This document shows positions 38,491-47,902 of a DNA stretch of 64,000 nt, piece by piece. The notes under the pieces are model-generated. The model ran no database searches and was not told where the DNA came from. It saw nothing but the letters and a program-made list of their open reading frames with translations. Source of the DNA: a bacterium (GTDB taxonomy: Bacteria; Campylobacterota; Campylobacteria; Campylobacterales; Sulfurimonadaceae); the NCBI GenBank assembly GCA_018825665.1, contig JAHJEG010000022.1, forward strand, positions 1 through 64,000. Reading direction: 5' to 3'. The translations under genes were made by a program, and so were the position numbers. Every line of letters starts with the position of its first letter. Within the stretch, counting starts at the first letter, position 1.

Positions 38491-39015
38491 TTGAGACTAT
38501 TTCTTCTTAGCATTTTAGTTTTCGCATTCTCTTTGAATGCGAAAGTTCTTATTTCTCCTATCGATGCCATGAAAAATACTTTTCCAAATAGCACGCATAT
38601 TAAGAAAAAGAACATAGTTTTAAACGGTAAAACTGCTGAAATCATTCAAAAAAATGCCAGACAAAAACTTGATACGAAAATCTATAAGATATTTAAAGCT
38701 TATGATGGTGAAGAAGTTATAGGCTATGGAATACTCATTAGCAAAAAAATCCGTTCTAAAAACGGTGTTGTCTTGTATATGATCTCCAAAGATTCTGTTT
38801 TAAAAACTATAGAGGTCATAGCTTTTAACGAACCTATGGAATACTTGCCTTCTAAAATGTGGAACTCACAATTTCAAAACATTGAGACCTCTCAAATCCT
38901 CAGGCTTTCAAAAGAGATACCGACTATAACAGGTGCAACGCTATCAGCTAAAAGTGTTACAAATGGCTCACAAATAGCTTTTGCTATTTATAATGAAGTT
39001 TTAAAAGAGGAATAA
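38491..39015 (+). CDS. Exported FMN-binding-domain flavoprotein
   Basis: A 174-residue secreted protein (signal peptide to about residue 17, FSLNAK) with an FMN_bind domain. The flavinylation motif is ITGATLSAKSV with Thr150 as the predicted acceptor of covalent FMN, which ApbE attaches. AYDGEEVIGYGILISKKI is the usual strand before it. It starts with TTG behind AAGGAAAA. It lies between the porin and two small membrane proteins, with apbE convergent at the end of the operon. It should carry electrons on the periplasmic side. Confidence 0.82.
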   Translation: MRLFLLSILVFAFSLNAKVLISPIDAMKNTFPNSTHIKKKNIVLNGKTAEIIQKNARQKLDTKIYKIFKAYDGEEVIGYGILISKKIRSKNGVVLYMISKDSVLKTIEVIAFNEPMEYLPSKMWNSQFQNIETSQILRLSKEIPTITGATLSAKSVTNGSQIAFAIYNEVLKEE

Positions 39016-39488
39016 TGAAATTTACAATCATTAAGGACCTAAGTCAAGACAGTATGATGAAGCCTATTTTATCAGGACTGCTTTTGTTCACAATACTTTA
39101 TCTGCTGTCTGACATAATTGTAAAACACAATAGTTTTGGAGTATTGCCCAACGCTATAGAGATGACTCTTTTTGGCAATGAAGAGGAATTCCTGGAAGGA
39201 ATGGGTAAGACATTATTTTTAGAGTTTTGGCATGTGGAGATTTTTTTTATTATGATGGTTGTCTTTATCTCAAGCACAATCTATACTCGTCTCTCAAATG
39301 CTTCAAAAAGTGCAGTTGTTATTGTAAATATTATGATGATAAGCTCTATGATTTCACTTATAAGTTTACCTATTGCTTATTTTTTAAGCTCTTATTTTAT
39401 AAGTGTTTATGCAGTAACATTTTTCATTTGGCATTTTTTAGCACTCTATATCTCACTTTTTTCCATTAAAAGATTATATTATGCATAA
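39015..39488 (+). CDS. Four-helix membrane protein with membrane histidines
   Basis: A 157-residue membrane protein with helices near 18-35, 68-90, 100-123 and 128-150. His73 (EFWHVEIFF) and His140 (FFIWHFLALY) lie in membrane segments and could bind haem or a quinone. A FGNEEEFL motif before helix 2 recurs as MGNEESFL in the next gene, with the following histidine at a similar place, so the two are diverged relatives. Overlaps both neighbours. I do not recognise a named family. Confidence 0.7.
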   Translation: MKFTIIKDLSQDSMMKPILSGLLLFTILYLLSDIIVKHNSFGVLPNAIEMTLFGNEEEFLEGMGKTLFLEFWHVEIFFIMMVVFISSTIYTRLSNASKSAVVIVNIMMISSMISLISLPIAYFLSSYFISVYAVTFFIWHFLALYISLFSIKRLYYA

Positions 39489-39933
39489 AGCTTACAAAAT
39501 ATCAATTATCTATTTTTCGCTGTTTGTACTTCTTTTACTCACTAGTGGGTATATGATTTTTGAGTTAAAAATAGGCTTTGATGCACAAAGAGCTTTAAGC
39601 TACTATATGGGTAATGAAGAATCATTTTTAGCAGCTAAGACAAACAGCGGTATCTTAAAAATTACCCTGGGGCATATTTTTGGCTTTGCACTTTTATCTA
39701 TGGTTGTTTTGCATTTTTTAGTCTTTACAAAATATAGAAATAAAATGTTTACAAAAACATTGATTTACACAATTCTAATCGCTCAATTTTTTGAAATATT
39801 CACCCCTTTTCTTATTATAAACGTTTCTGAAGTTTTTATTTACTTAAAAATAATCTCTTTCTTTGTCTATATGGGACTCATTCCGACAGTTTTATATCTG
39901 CTTTTTGATAGCATTGTACAAATAAAAAACTAG
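39481..39933 (+). CDS. Four-helix membrane protein, cytochrome b-like
   Basis: A 150-residue membrane protein with helices near 8-27, 61-82, 91-112 and 119-142. Helix 2 (LGHIFGFALLSMVVLHF) has His65 and His78, 13 residues apart, the spacing seen in b-type haem helices. The preceding MGNEESFL motif matches the neighbour. With the flavoprotein and ApbE it suggests a membrane electron path from the quinone pool to a periplasmic flavin. Haem binding is inference. Confidence 0.68.
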   Translation: MHKAYKISIIYFSLFVLLLLTSGYMIFELKIGFDAQRALSYYMGNEESFLAAKTNSGILKITLGHIFGFALLSMVVLHFLVFTKYRNKMFTKTLIYTILIAQFFEIFTPFLIINVSEVFIYLKIISFFVYMGLIPTVLYLLFDSIVQIKN

Positions 39934-40877
39934 TGCATTTTTAAATTCTCTACAAACCTGTTTATATTTTTACTTACGATTAGTTTATTATTAGATTCTA
40001 GTAAAATATATGCTACATTTATTGAATCTAAAAAACTGTAAGCCTTCTCTTTTGGCATTACACTCACTGCCGTTGCGTATGCATCCAAATCGCTGTTTGA
40101 GATAGTAGAGACAAGAGTTATAGATAGAAAGTTTTGTGCAGGTTTTTTTCGTTTTGGATTGATAAGATGATTATTTTTAGTAGACTTTACATATCTCTTG
40201 TAATTTCCACTCGTAGTGATACCGGTCTCATATTTCAAGGTATCAAAACTAGCTAAAAAAGATTCAGAATATGGACTTTGAATATCTATATGACATCTGT
40301 CAAGACATCTTATATCCCCGCTTGCAGATACTATTGCTTTTTTAGTATGCTTACTTTTAAAATACTCTACAACCTTATCAACTGCATATCCTTTACCCAT
40401 ACCACCCAGGTCTAGCTTGATATTATCATCGATATACGCTTCTTGTGTATTAAAAAATAAACCCTTGAAATTTATAGTTGCATTGTAAAGCTCTTTAGAA
40501 CTTGGTATCCTCTCGTCTTCCCCAAACCTGTATAAGTCCTTTGTAATGGAACCAACAGTAATATCAAAGTAGCCGCCTGTTTGTACATAATACTTTTCAC
40601 TTAATTTCAAAGCCTCATAGGTGTAGTTATCTATAAAACTTTTTTTAGTATTGTTAAGTTTAAATATTTGAGCATTTGAATCGTATGATGAAAGTGAAAG
40701 TTCAATATCTTTAATAATCTCAAAACCAGGTTCTAACAATTCTGCTTTACTTTCATCAATTGATATTGATATAAATGTCCCCATAGCCACTTTCATTCTT
40801 GTAATAATCTGAGCATCTAAGAAAGATGGAAATAGAAGAAAAAAAACTAAATGTTTTAAAATATTTATTTTACTCAA
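39930..40877 (-). CDS. apbE: FAD:protein FMN transferase
   Basis: A 315-residue exported ApbE, signal peptide near residues 8-22. It attaches FMN from FAD to Thr in flavinylation motifs. Family motifs: MGTFISISI, KLDLGGMGKGYAVDK, SGDIR, HLINPKRKKP and SDLDAYATAVSVM with the Mg-binding Asp. It converges on and overlaps the second membrane protein by four bases. The natural substrate is the flavoprotein two genes away. Confidence 0.92.
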   Translation of the reverse strand: MSKINILKHLVFFLLFPSFLDAQIITRMKVAMGTFISISIDESKAELLEPGFEIIKDIELSLSSYDSNAQIFKLNNTKKSFIDNYTYEALKLSEKYYVQTGGYFDITVGSITKDLYRFGEDERIPSSKELYNATINFKGLFFNTQEAYIDDNIKLDLGGMGKGYAVDKVVEYFKSKHTKKAIVSASGDIRCLDRCHIDIQSPYSESFLASFDTLKYETGITTSGNYKRYVKSTKNNHLINPKRKKPAQNFLSITLVSTISNSDLDAYATAVSVMPKEKAYSFLDSINVAYILLESNNKLIVSKNINRFVENLKMH

Positions 40878-40907
40878 TTTTCTACTACCTATTTAAAACA
40901 ATAGAAA

Positions 40908-41258
40908 TCATAATTTGATTCCCAATTTTCCAAGAATAAATATAACACTGTAATAAGCCATAATGGTTAATACGGTTGATATAAATAAACTAGGATAAAA
41001 ATGCATTCCTTTTTTTATGAGCAGTGGAAATACAATAAACAGGGTCATAGACGGTGCAATGAGCCAAACAATTCGATTTGAGAATTCAACTGCGCTTTTA
41101 GTCTCACTCGTATCAATATACATCCATATCATTGCAAGAATCGATACAAGTGGGATGGCTGCAAGCAAAGCTCCAGCCAAACTGTATCGTTTGCCAATCT
41201 CGGAAATCAGCACTATTAAGAGTGCTGTGATAATTAACTTTGTTATGTAATACAGCAA
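40908..41258 (-). CDS. DUF3147 membrane protein
   Basis: A 116-residue protein with four hydrophobic helices (RYSLAGALLAAIPLVSILAM is the family signature). It starts with TTG behind AAGGAAA. It lies after the metal-efflux permease, separated by a strong hairpin, and 30 bp before apbE. Function unknown; DUF3147 genes often sit with RND efflux genes. Confidence 0.75.
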   Translation of the reverse strand: MLYYITKLIITALLIVLISEIGKRYSLAGALLAAIPLVSILAMIWMYIDTSETKSAVEFSNRIVWLIAPSMTLFIVFPLLIKKGMHFYPSLFISTVLTIMAYYSVIFILGKLGIKL

Positions 41259-41276
41259 TATTTTTTCCTTTCATGG

Positions 41277-41303
41277 TATGTTATCTAGAAGCTAGATAAC
41301 ATA
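41277..41303 (-). terminator. Hairpin after the metal-efflux permease
   Basis: A perfect 12-bp stem (TATGTTATCTAG / CTAGATAACATA) with a three-base loop, five bases past the permease stop. No T-run follows on the - strand; it may stabilise the 3' end or cut down expression of the DUF3147 gene. Confidence 0.55.
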
Positions 41304-41307
41304 ACTT

Positions 41308-44300
41308 TTAATTTTTTCTATTTCCAAACTTAAAATAAACCGCTGGTACAACAATCATATTTAAAATTGTCGAGGAGAGTAAACCAAATAAGATAACGAT
41401 GGCCATAGGTGCTTGAATCTCACTTCCAGCTTCTCCCATTCCAAGTGCAAGAGGAACCATTGCAAGACCAGCGGCTAATGCTGTCATCATAATTGGTATC
41501 AACCTCTCTTTTGCACCTTGAATAACAGCCTGCTTGAAGTCTTGGACATCCTCATGCTGTATTAAATTTTGAATATGTGCAATCATCATCACTCCGTTAC
41601 GTGTGGCTATACCAAAAAGAGTAATGAAACCGATCAATGTAGCAACGGATATAACTCCATCAGCAAAATATAAACCTATAACCCCTCCAATGAGTGCGAG
41701 TGGAAGGTTTATGAGAATAACCAAGGCATCTTTAAAAGATTTAAACACTGTAAATAAAAGTAAAAAGATACCTATGATAATCAACCCTCCTAAAGTTAAA
41801 AGTGTTTGGGTGGATTTTTGTGCGCTTTCAAACTGTCCACCGTATTCAATTCTATACCCTTTTGGCAAATTGACAGATTTATCGACATTCTCTTTAATCT
41901 CATTTACAACACTTACTAAATCCCTCCCAGCTACATTAGCCGTGATTACACCTTTACGCTCCACACCCTCTCTACTAACCATATAAGGCATACGTGTATA
42001 AGATATGTCGACCAAAGCATCCAGAGGAACCTCAATTCCAGAAGCTGTTTTTATCATAGTTGATTTTATTTCTGTTAGGTCAATACTCTTTGCAGTATCA
42101 TATTTTAATGCCACATCATACAATGCACTTCCTTCAATCACTTTAGTGATATTTAGACCATAAAAAGCAACCTGAACTATCTCTCCCAACTTTTCAACAC
42201 TCAAGCCATATGAAGCCATAATGTCTCTTTTGAACTTTAATGTAAGCTGTGGAAGATCTGACTGGTTTTCAACCATAACATCTACAGTTCCATCCACACT
42301 CTCCATAATCTCTTTGAGTTGATTTGAAATTTTCCTTTGCTCATATATATTTTCTCCAAACACCTTGAGCGCTATAGCAGCTTTGGAACCCGAGAGCATA
42401 TGATCTATTCTGTGTGATATAGGCTGCCCTATAGTGATGTTCACTCCAGAGATAGATGAGAGTTTCTCGCGTAGACTATGAAGAAACTCTTGCTTTGTCG
42501 TACCTTCAAGTGATAGTGTGACTTCCATCTCAGATGCATGAACACCTTGGGCATGTGGATCAAGCTCTCCGCGTCCCGTACGTCTTGTAACAGATACAAC
42601 CTCTTTAAAAGAGAGTAAAGCTGATTCAACTTCACCACCTAACTCTCCAGACACCTCCAGTGAAGTCCCAGGCAATGAAACAACAGAAACAGTCAAACTT
42701 CCCTCATTAAACTCTGGAAGAAAAGATTTCCCCGCTATAAATAGATAAGCAGATGCAATACAAAACAGTATTATTGAAACAGTTCCAAGAGCTTTCCATC
42801 GATCTATTGTTACATGCAAAAGCTTTTCATAACTACTCATTAACCAAGTAATATGTTTAGCGCTGTGCACAGATGAATGTTTTAGCTTCAAAAAATAATA
42901 ACTTAACACGGGTGTGATTGTTAAGGCAACTACTAAAGAAGCGATAAGAGAACTTATATATGCCAAGCCTAAAGGTGCCATTAACCTGCCTTCAATACCT
43001 TCAAGAAAGAACAGAGGTAAAAAAACGAGTAAAATAATCAGAGTGGCAAACACTATAGAGCTTTGTATCTCCAAAGTGGCATGAGCAATTATTTTTACGC
43101 GAGACTCTTGTGCGCTGGCTTCTTTCTTGTTGTTGATTTGTAAACGTCTTATAATATTCTCAACAACAATGATTGCATCATCAACAAGCACCCCAAGTGC
43201 AATAGCCATCCCTCCAAGTGTCATTGTGTTAATCGATATGTTGAGTGTATTGAGTAAAAAAACTGTAAAAAACAGGGAAAGCGGAATAGCTGTCAGTGTA
43301 ATTATTGTAGCCGAACCACTCAGTAAAAACAGAAGTACAACGAGAACCACTAAAATAGCTCCATCACGTAAAGCATTACTAAGATTGCTTATAGCGTTTT
43401 CTATAAAATAGGACTGTTTGAAGAGATCTGTTTCAATATTTACGTTTTTAGGCAGTTGCTGCTGTAAATGTTCCAGAACGCTCTCTATCTCATGAGTAAG
43501 TTGCAAAGTGTTTGCCTTAGGTTGCTTTTGAATAGCAAGCACAACTGCTTCATTTGAATTAAAAGAACCTATTCCACGTTTTGGAGAAGCTCCTATCTGC
43601 ACTTTTGCAATATCACTTATGAGAACAGGATTACCCTCATGTGTTTTAACAAAGGTATTTGAAATATCCTTTAGGTTGTCAATACGTCCAACTCCATATA
43701 GAGTGAACTCTTGAGAGTTACTTGTATAAAAGCCTGCATTGCTGTTAGAGTTTGACTCTTTTATAGCACGTATCACATCTCTTACACTTAAGTCATACTC
43801 TGATAACTTTTCAACTTTTAGAAGTACTTGAAACTGTTTGGTGTCTCCACCGATTGGAATAACTTCAGCAATTCCCGGTATTGATAAAAGACGTTGACGC
43901 ACCTGCCAATCAGCAATACTTTTTAACTCTATAGAGGTATGTTCCTTGGAGTGCAGGGCAACAAACATGATTTCACCCATTATAGATGAGATTGGTGCTA
44001 GCACAGGGGAAGATATATTTTTAGGCAAAAGGTCTGAAACAGTCTGTAGTTTTTCAGAAACAAGTTGACGTGCGAGATAAATATTTGTATCCCATTCAAA
44101 TTCTGCATAGATAACCGAGATTCCCCCAAGAGAATTTGAACGGATACGACGAAGACCAGAGAGACCATTAAGACCATTCTCTAAGGGAACTGTTATCAAA
44201 CGCTCCACCTCCAAAGAGGTCATTCCTTGAGCCTCCGTTAGGACTGTTACAGTAGGGGCTGTCAAATCAGGAAAAATATCAACAGTTGATTTTTGAAGCT

Positions 44301-44388
44301 CAAAGAAACCCCAAATCATCATAGCCAAACCTACAAAAAGGACAAGCAATCGATTCTTTAAAGAACCATTTACAATATAATGTAGCAT
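41308..44388 (-). CDS. Heavy-metal efflux RND permease (CzcA/CusA family)
   Basis: A 1026-residue HME-RND proton antiporter. TM1 is followed by STVDIFPDLTAPTVTVLTEA, diagnostic of the family; TM4 reads GGMAIALGVLVDDAIIVVENIIRRL. The extra Asp that CzcA-type zinc/cobalt pumps have earlier in TM4 is absent, as in CusA, so copper/silver is possible. But the adjacent His-rich proteins and CZB chemoreceptor point to zinc, so the metal is undecided. It is last of the tripartite set, 9 bp from the fusion-protein gene. Confidence 0.88.
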   Translation of the reverse strand: MLHYIVNGSLKNRLLVLFVGLAMMIWGFFELQKSTVDIFPDLTAPTVTVLTEAQGMTSLEVERLITVPLENGLNGLSGLRRIRSNSLGGISVIYAEFEWDTNIYLARQLVSEKLQTVSDLLPKNISSPVLAPISSIMGEIMFVALHSKEHTSIELKSIADWQVRQRLLSIPGIAEVIPIGGDTKQFQVLLKVEKLSEYDLSVRDVIRAIKESNSNSNAGFYTSNSQEFTLYGVGRIDNLKDISNTFVKTHEGNPVLISDIAKVQIGASPKRGIGSFNSNEAVVLAIQKQPKANTLQLTHEIESVLEHLQQQLPKNVNIETDLFKQSYFIENAISNLSNALRDGAILVVLVVLLFLLSGSATIITLTAIPLSLFFTVFLLNTLNISINTMTLGGMAIALGVLVDDAIIVVENIIRRLQINNKKEASAQESRVKIIAHATLEIQSSIVFATLIILLVFLPLFFLEGIEGRLMAPLGLAYISSLIASLVVALTITPVLSYYFLKLKHSSVHSAKHITWLMSSYEKLLHVTIDRWKALGTVSIILFCIASAYLFIAGKSFLPEFNEGSLTVSVVSLPGTSLEVSGELGGEVESALLSFKEVVSVTRRTGRGELDPHAQGVHASEMEVTLSLEGTTKQEFLHSLREKLSSISGVNITIGQPISHRIDHMLSGSKAAIALKVFGENIYEQRKISNQLKEIMESVDGTVDVMVENQSDLPQLTLKFKRDIMASYGLSVEKLGEIVQVAFYGLNITKVIEGSALYDVALKYDTAKSIDLTEIKSTMIKTASGIEVPLDALVDISYTRMPYMVSREGVERKGVITANVAGRDLVSVVNEIKENVDKSVNLPKGYRIEYGGQFESAQKSTQTLLTLGGLIIIGIFLLLFTVFKSFKDALVILINLPLALIGGVIGLYFADGVISVATLIGFITLFGIATRNGVMMIAHIQNLIQHEDVQDFKQAVIQGAKERLIPIMMTALAAGLAMVPLALGMGEAGSEIQAPMAIVILFGLLSSTILNMIVVPAVYFKFGNRKN

Positions 44389-44397
44389 TCTAATTCC

Positions 44398-45957
44398 TTA
44401 ATGAGCATGACCATGGCCAACTGCAGCAGGAGCCAATGATGAAAGCATAAGTCTATAAGCACCTTTAGTTACCACACGCTCTCCAGCTTCTATTCCCGAT
44501 CTGATTTCAACATACATAGAATCAGTATCGCCCACTTCTACAAGCCTTCTCTCAAAGCTCTCTCCACCATTTTGTACAAATACAACATTTTCACCGTTGT
44601 CACTTATGATTGAACTTTTGGCAATGGCTACAACTTCTCTAGATTTATCAGAATAAACCTTTGCGCTATATCTCGATCCAGGTTTGATCTGTATGTTTTT
44701 GTTGTCAATTTCAAACACTACTTTTGCTGTACGTGTTTTTGGATCTATAAGACTGCTAAAGTAAAGCAGTTTAGCTGAATTGTTTGTCGTAAAGCTAAGT
44801 GAACCTTGCGTTTGAAGTAGCTCAACACCGATCGGCTTTCCTATACTAGCAACTTCATGCTGCGATATATTTGCTTTCAACCAAAGTTTTGAAATATCTG
44901 CAATCTGCATAATTATCTCGCCCTCTTGAACATAGGTGCCGTTAAAAGCTTCGATATCAATAATATTACCATCAATATAGCTTTTTAGTGATACACCGTT
45001 TCCATTTTTTCCACTGCTCAAACCCTGTAGTTTTTTGTTGATTTTCTTTAAAGAAGCCTTTGCAATTTCGTAATTTTGCTGCGATTCCTCTAATCGTTTT
45101 AAAGGTACTGCATCTTGAGTATAAAGCTTTTGAAGGCGCTCACTTTCATTTTTGGTAAGCTTGAGTTCAGCTTCTGCTTTTGTCAATTCAAATTGCAATG
45201 TTGCGATATCTTCACTTTGAGCCAAAGAAGGAATAATATAAGCTACCTTATCGCCTGCTTTAACACTAGAACCCGTTGTAATGTGAGATGCTACAATCAC
45301 AACTCCTGACACCGGTGCTGAAACAAATTGTTTAGCATTGCTAGGAATTTGCACCTCTACAAAGCTTGGTGTTGCATAGTGAAGTGGGCGCTTAGAAGCC
45401 AGCTCAGTTGCAAAATCAACTTTCCATTGCTGTTCTTTTAAGTATGAGATCTCTGTAGCATTCTCTTCATGTTCCACATGCCCAACATCCTTTAGAGATG
45501 CATGAACATTGAATGATCCCAGTCTATGTGTAACTGTTTCTTCTTCTTCTTCTTCTTCTTCCATCTCTATGCTAATGCTTAACTCTGCCTTGCCGGTCTG
45601 TTTTGGTATAGCAACAGGTCGAAAGATACCGGAAGTTTTAACTCCATCAATACTAAAACACTCCTTCTTGCCACCAATATAATCCAAACATGCTTCCACT
45701 TTTGCCTTATCTATAGGTTTAAAATCTGATATAGTGGTGAAATGAGCAAGGAATGTGCTTGGTTCGTTTAATACAAATGGCTCAAACTCCACAAATAATT
45801 CTGTCTTATCTGTATAGTGTGTAAGTGCTATCGGTTCCATTTCCACATGCTCGTTATGCTTACTTTTGTCTGATTGATCCTCATGTTTATGATGTAGATA
45901 CTCATCACAGCCAAGGAACAATACCAATATTGGAATCAGTATAAATAATTTACTCAT
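44398..45957 (-). CDS. Membrane fusion lipoprotein of the metal efflux system
   Basis: A 519-residue CzcB-family adaptor anchored by lipidation (lipobox LFLGC). It has a long N-terminal extension of about 190 residues: a His/Glu-rich start (HHKHED...HNEHVEME), a beta domain and an eight-Glu run. The usual barrel-lipoyl-hairpin part follows (VSAPVSGVVIVASHITTGSSVKAGDKVAYI; coiled-coil hairpin about 255-310), ending GHGHAH. The extra domain and terminal His look like metal binding in the periplasm. It overlaps the TolC gene by eight bases. Confidence 0.88.
   Translation of the reverse strand: MSKLFILIPILVLFLGCDEYLHHKHEDQSDKSKHNEHVEMEPIALTHYTDKTELFVEFEPFVLNEPSTFLAHFTTISDFKPIDKAKVEACLDYIGGKKECFSIDGVKTSGIFRPVAIPKQTGKAELSISIEMEEEEEEEETVTHRLGSFNVHASLKDVGHVEHEENATEISYLKEQQWKVDFATELASKRPLHYATPSFVEVQIPSNAKQFVSAPVSGVVIVASHITTGSSVKAGDKVAYIIPSLAQSEDIATLQFELTKAEAELKLTKNESERLQKLYTQDAVPLKRLEESQQNYEIAKASLKKINKKLQGLSSGKNGNGVSLKSYIDGNIIDIEAFNGTYVQEGEIIMQIADISKLWLKANISQHEVASIGKPIGVELLQTQGSLSFTTNNSAKLLYFSSLIDPKTRTAKVVFEIDNKNIQIKPGSRYSAKVYSDKSREVVAIAKSSIISDNGENVVFVQNGGESFERRLVEVGDTDSMYVEIRSGIEAGERVVTKGAYRLMLSSLAPAAVGHGHAH
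45538..45561 (-). repeat. (TTC)8 triplet repeat coding an eight-Glu run
   Basis: Eight perfect TTC triplets, read as GAA (Glu) on the - strand, in the N-terminal extension of the fusion protein. Length changes would stay in frame, so only the acidic linker would vary. Confidence 0.85.
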
Positions 45958-47152
45958 GTCTATCCTTTAATAAATCTATTGAGTTTAATTGACAAAGTTC
46001 TAAAAAGAGCCTGTCATAGTTAGAATATATCTTATTTCTTTGAAGTTCAGATGCAAAGTAAAGCTCTTGTGCATCAAGCATTTCAAGAATACTTGTTTCT
46101 CCGGAACTAAAAAGCATTTTATTGATTTCATATAGTTTTTTAGAATTAACTAAGACATTAAGATCATAGTTTTTCAACCTTAACTCTTCTTGCTCATAAA
46201 GTTTCAAATAATGCTGTGCTTCTTTCTCATAGAGATAAGTGTTGTACTCTAACTCATGCTCGGTGCTAAGTTTTTCTATTTTTTTCTTCTCTATATCTAA
46301 ACGCTTAGAATCAAATATCGGGATACTCATTCGAAAACCTGCTCCATATATTTGATTTACTCCTGAGACAGCACCTGCTTCTCTTTCATGGTAAGCAAAA
46401 ATTTCTGGAGATGCATACGCTCTTGATTTAGCCAAAGCTATCTCCTCTTTGCTTCTTTTTAATTCACTCTCGAGCACCTGTAGATTTGGATGCTTTAGAG
46501 ATTTTTGAACCATCTTCTTGCTGAAAAAGCTATCATGCTCAATCGCTGAGTCAATTGCAATGCTTTCACTTCTTAAAATTCTTTTTGCTTGGAGTTCTAA
46601 ATCCAAATAGTGATTCTTTTCATTTTCATAACTCGCTTGAAGCTTATGAAGGTTGATAGCGATTCTGTCATGCACTATTCCAGATAAGTCGCCATTCTCT
46701 TTTCTGGATTTTGCAATACCAAGCAAGCCTTTTACTTCTTCAATTTGAGTATCAAGAGTATTGATTAGTTCTTGCTGATAGTAAAGCTTTCTGTAGAGCT
46801 CTGCAGCATCATACATAACACTTTGTTTTGAAGACTTATAGAGAGAAAGTGCTTTTTCCAATTTAGCTTGTGTCACACTTTTTACCAATGATGACTCCCT
46901 CCATGATGGAAGCTGCTGAGAAACTTCAAAAGATGTTATATCCATTGAGTTATCAATTCTATCATCAAATCCAATTTCAATTTCTGGATTTTTCCAAACA
47001 GTTGTGTATTCTACGGATGCCTTTTCTCCTGCTATTTGAAATGATTTATGTTCCAATTCGTGAGACTGATTGATGGCATTTGTAATAAATTCTGAGAAGC
47101 TATCTGCATGCAATAAGCTTCCTAAAATCATATATAATACAATTTTCTTCAT
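45950..47152 (-). CDS. TolC/CzcC-family outer-membrane channel
   Basis: A 400-residue outer-membrane efflux protein: signal peptide (LYMILGSLLHADS), then two OEP repeats with long coiled-coil helices; YRKLYYQQELINTLDTQIEEV and the later SSGETSILEMLDAQELYFASELQRNKIYSNY are typical. AAGGAAA precedes the ATG. It is first of the tripartite set, following the decayed hupE-like remnant, which overlaps no part of it that matters. Confidence 0.87.
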   Translation of the reverse strand: MKKIVLYMILGSLLHADSFSEFITNAINQSHELEHKSFQIAGEKASVEYTTVWKNPEIEIGFDDRIDNSMDITSFEVSQQLPSWRESSLVKSVTQAKLEKALSLYKSSKQSVMYDAAELYRKLYYQQELINTLDTQIEEVKGLLGIAKSRKENGDLSGIVHDRIAINLHKLQASYENEKNHYLDLELQAKRILRSESIAIDSAIEHDSFFSKKMVQKSLKHPNLQVLESELKRSKEEIALAKSRAYASPEIFAYHEREAGAVSGVNQIYGAGFRMSIPIFDSKRLDIEKKKIEKLSTEHELEYNTYLYEKEAQHYLKLYEQEELRLKNYDLNVLVNSKKLYEINKMLFSSGETSILEMLDAQELYFASELQRNKIYSNYDRLFLELCQLNSIDLLKDRHE

Positions 47153-47222
47153 TTTTTTCCTTTAATAAACTATTGTGTAGATATTTTTGTGTATTTTGTT
47201 TTTTCATATCCATATGGGCATC

Positions 47223-47367
47223 TTTATAAACCCAATTTACAATATATTTTTTGAGTATTTCAAGAAAGAACTCTATACCAAATAGAAAAAGTAAATGGTC
47301 ATATACTGTGAGCATATACCACACCCTTTAGCAGAAGTAAAACACCCATTATTAGGAGTGTCTTCAT
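47223..47367 (-). pseudogene. Remnant of a HupE/UreJ-like metal permease
   Basis: From an ATG at 47367 (complement) the frame gives a signal peptide, MKTLLIMGVLLLLKGVVYAHS, and stops two codons later at 47299. The next frame continues with VYDHLLFLFGIEFFL, the DHLLFLFG block of HupE/UreJ_2 proteins, then runs into unrelated charged sequence. A normal member is several times longer and starts with just such a signal peptide ending in AHS. So this is a frameshifted, internally deleted remnant between the His-rich gene and the TolC gene. Confidence 0.5.
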
Positions 47368-47420
47368 TAAATATCCTTCTGAAATTTTTTGTTTTATGAC
47401 TGATTGTTTGAGAATATGAA

Positions 47421-47738
47421 TTAAGAGATTGGGGGTCTGAATAATTGGGTGGGGTGAGACTCTATATGCCATTGTTTGAAAACGGTAGGTCTATCATTGT
47501 CAAATTTATATGTGAGAATAAACTGCGTATCAGCAGTCTGAAAATCTACAAGATTAACTTTATGGACATGTCCATGAGAATGCTGAAGTCCATGATGTGT
47601 ATGACTATGCTCATGTGCAAGAACTGAACAAAAGTCATGATGATGAATCTTTTGTTCTTTTACAAAGTTGTTAAGTGCAAATACATTCACACTTGCAAGA
47701 CAAAATATAACTATACTAATAATGATATTTTGTTTCAT
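47421..47738 (-). CDS. Small periplasmic His-rich protein
   Basis: A 105-residue protein with signal peptide (IISIVIFCLASVNVFA) and a His cluster (HHHDFCSVLAHEHSHTHHG, then HSHGHVH) near 32-60. Probably a periplasmic metal-binding protein or metal chaperone for the efflux operon, of which it is the first gene. The metal is probably zinc, copper or nickel; the sequence does not choose. Confidence 0.7.
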   Translation of the reverse strand: MKQNIIISIVIFCLASVNVFALNNFVKEQKIHHHDFCSVLAHEHSHTHHGLQHSHGHVHKVNLVDFQTADTQFILTYKFDNDRPTVFKQWHIESHPTQLFRPPIS

Positions 47739-47902
47739 TATACCTTGCCTTACTATTATTTGATGTGTAAAAATTATATCATAGTATAAATAATGTAACT
47801 TTTTTTAGGTAAACACTATTGTCTAAAGCTGTAGATTTTGGAACTTTCTTAAAAGTATGAAAGCCATAGCTAAGTTGTGATAAAATTTTCACTTTTATAT
47901 TT

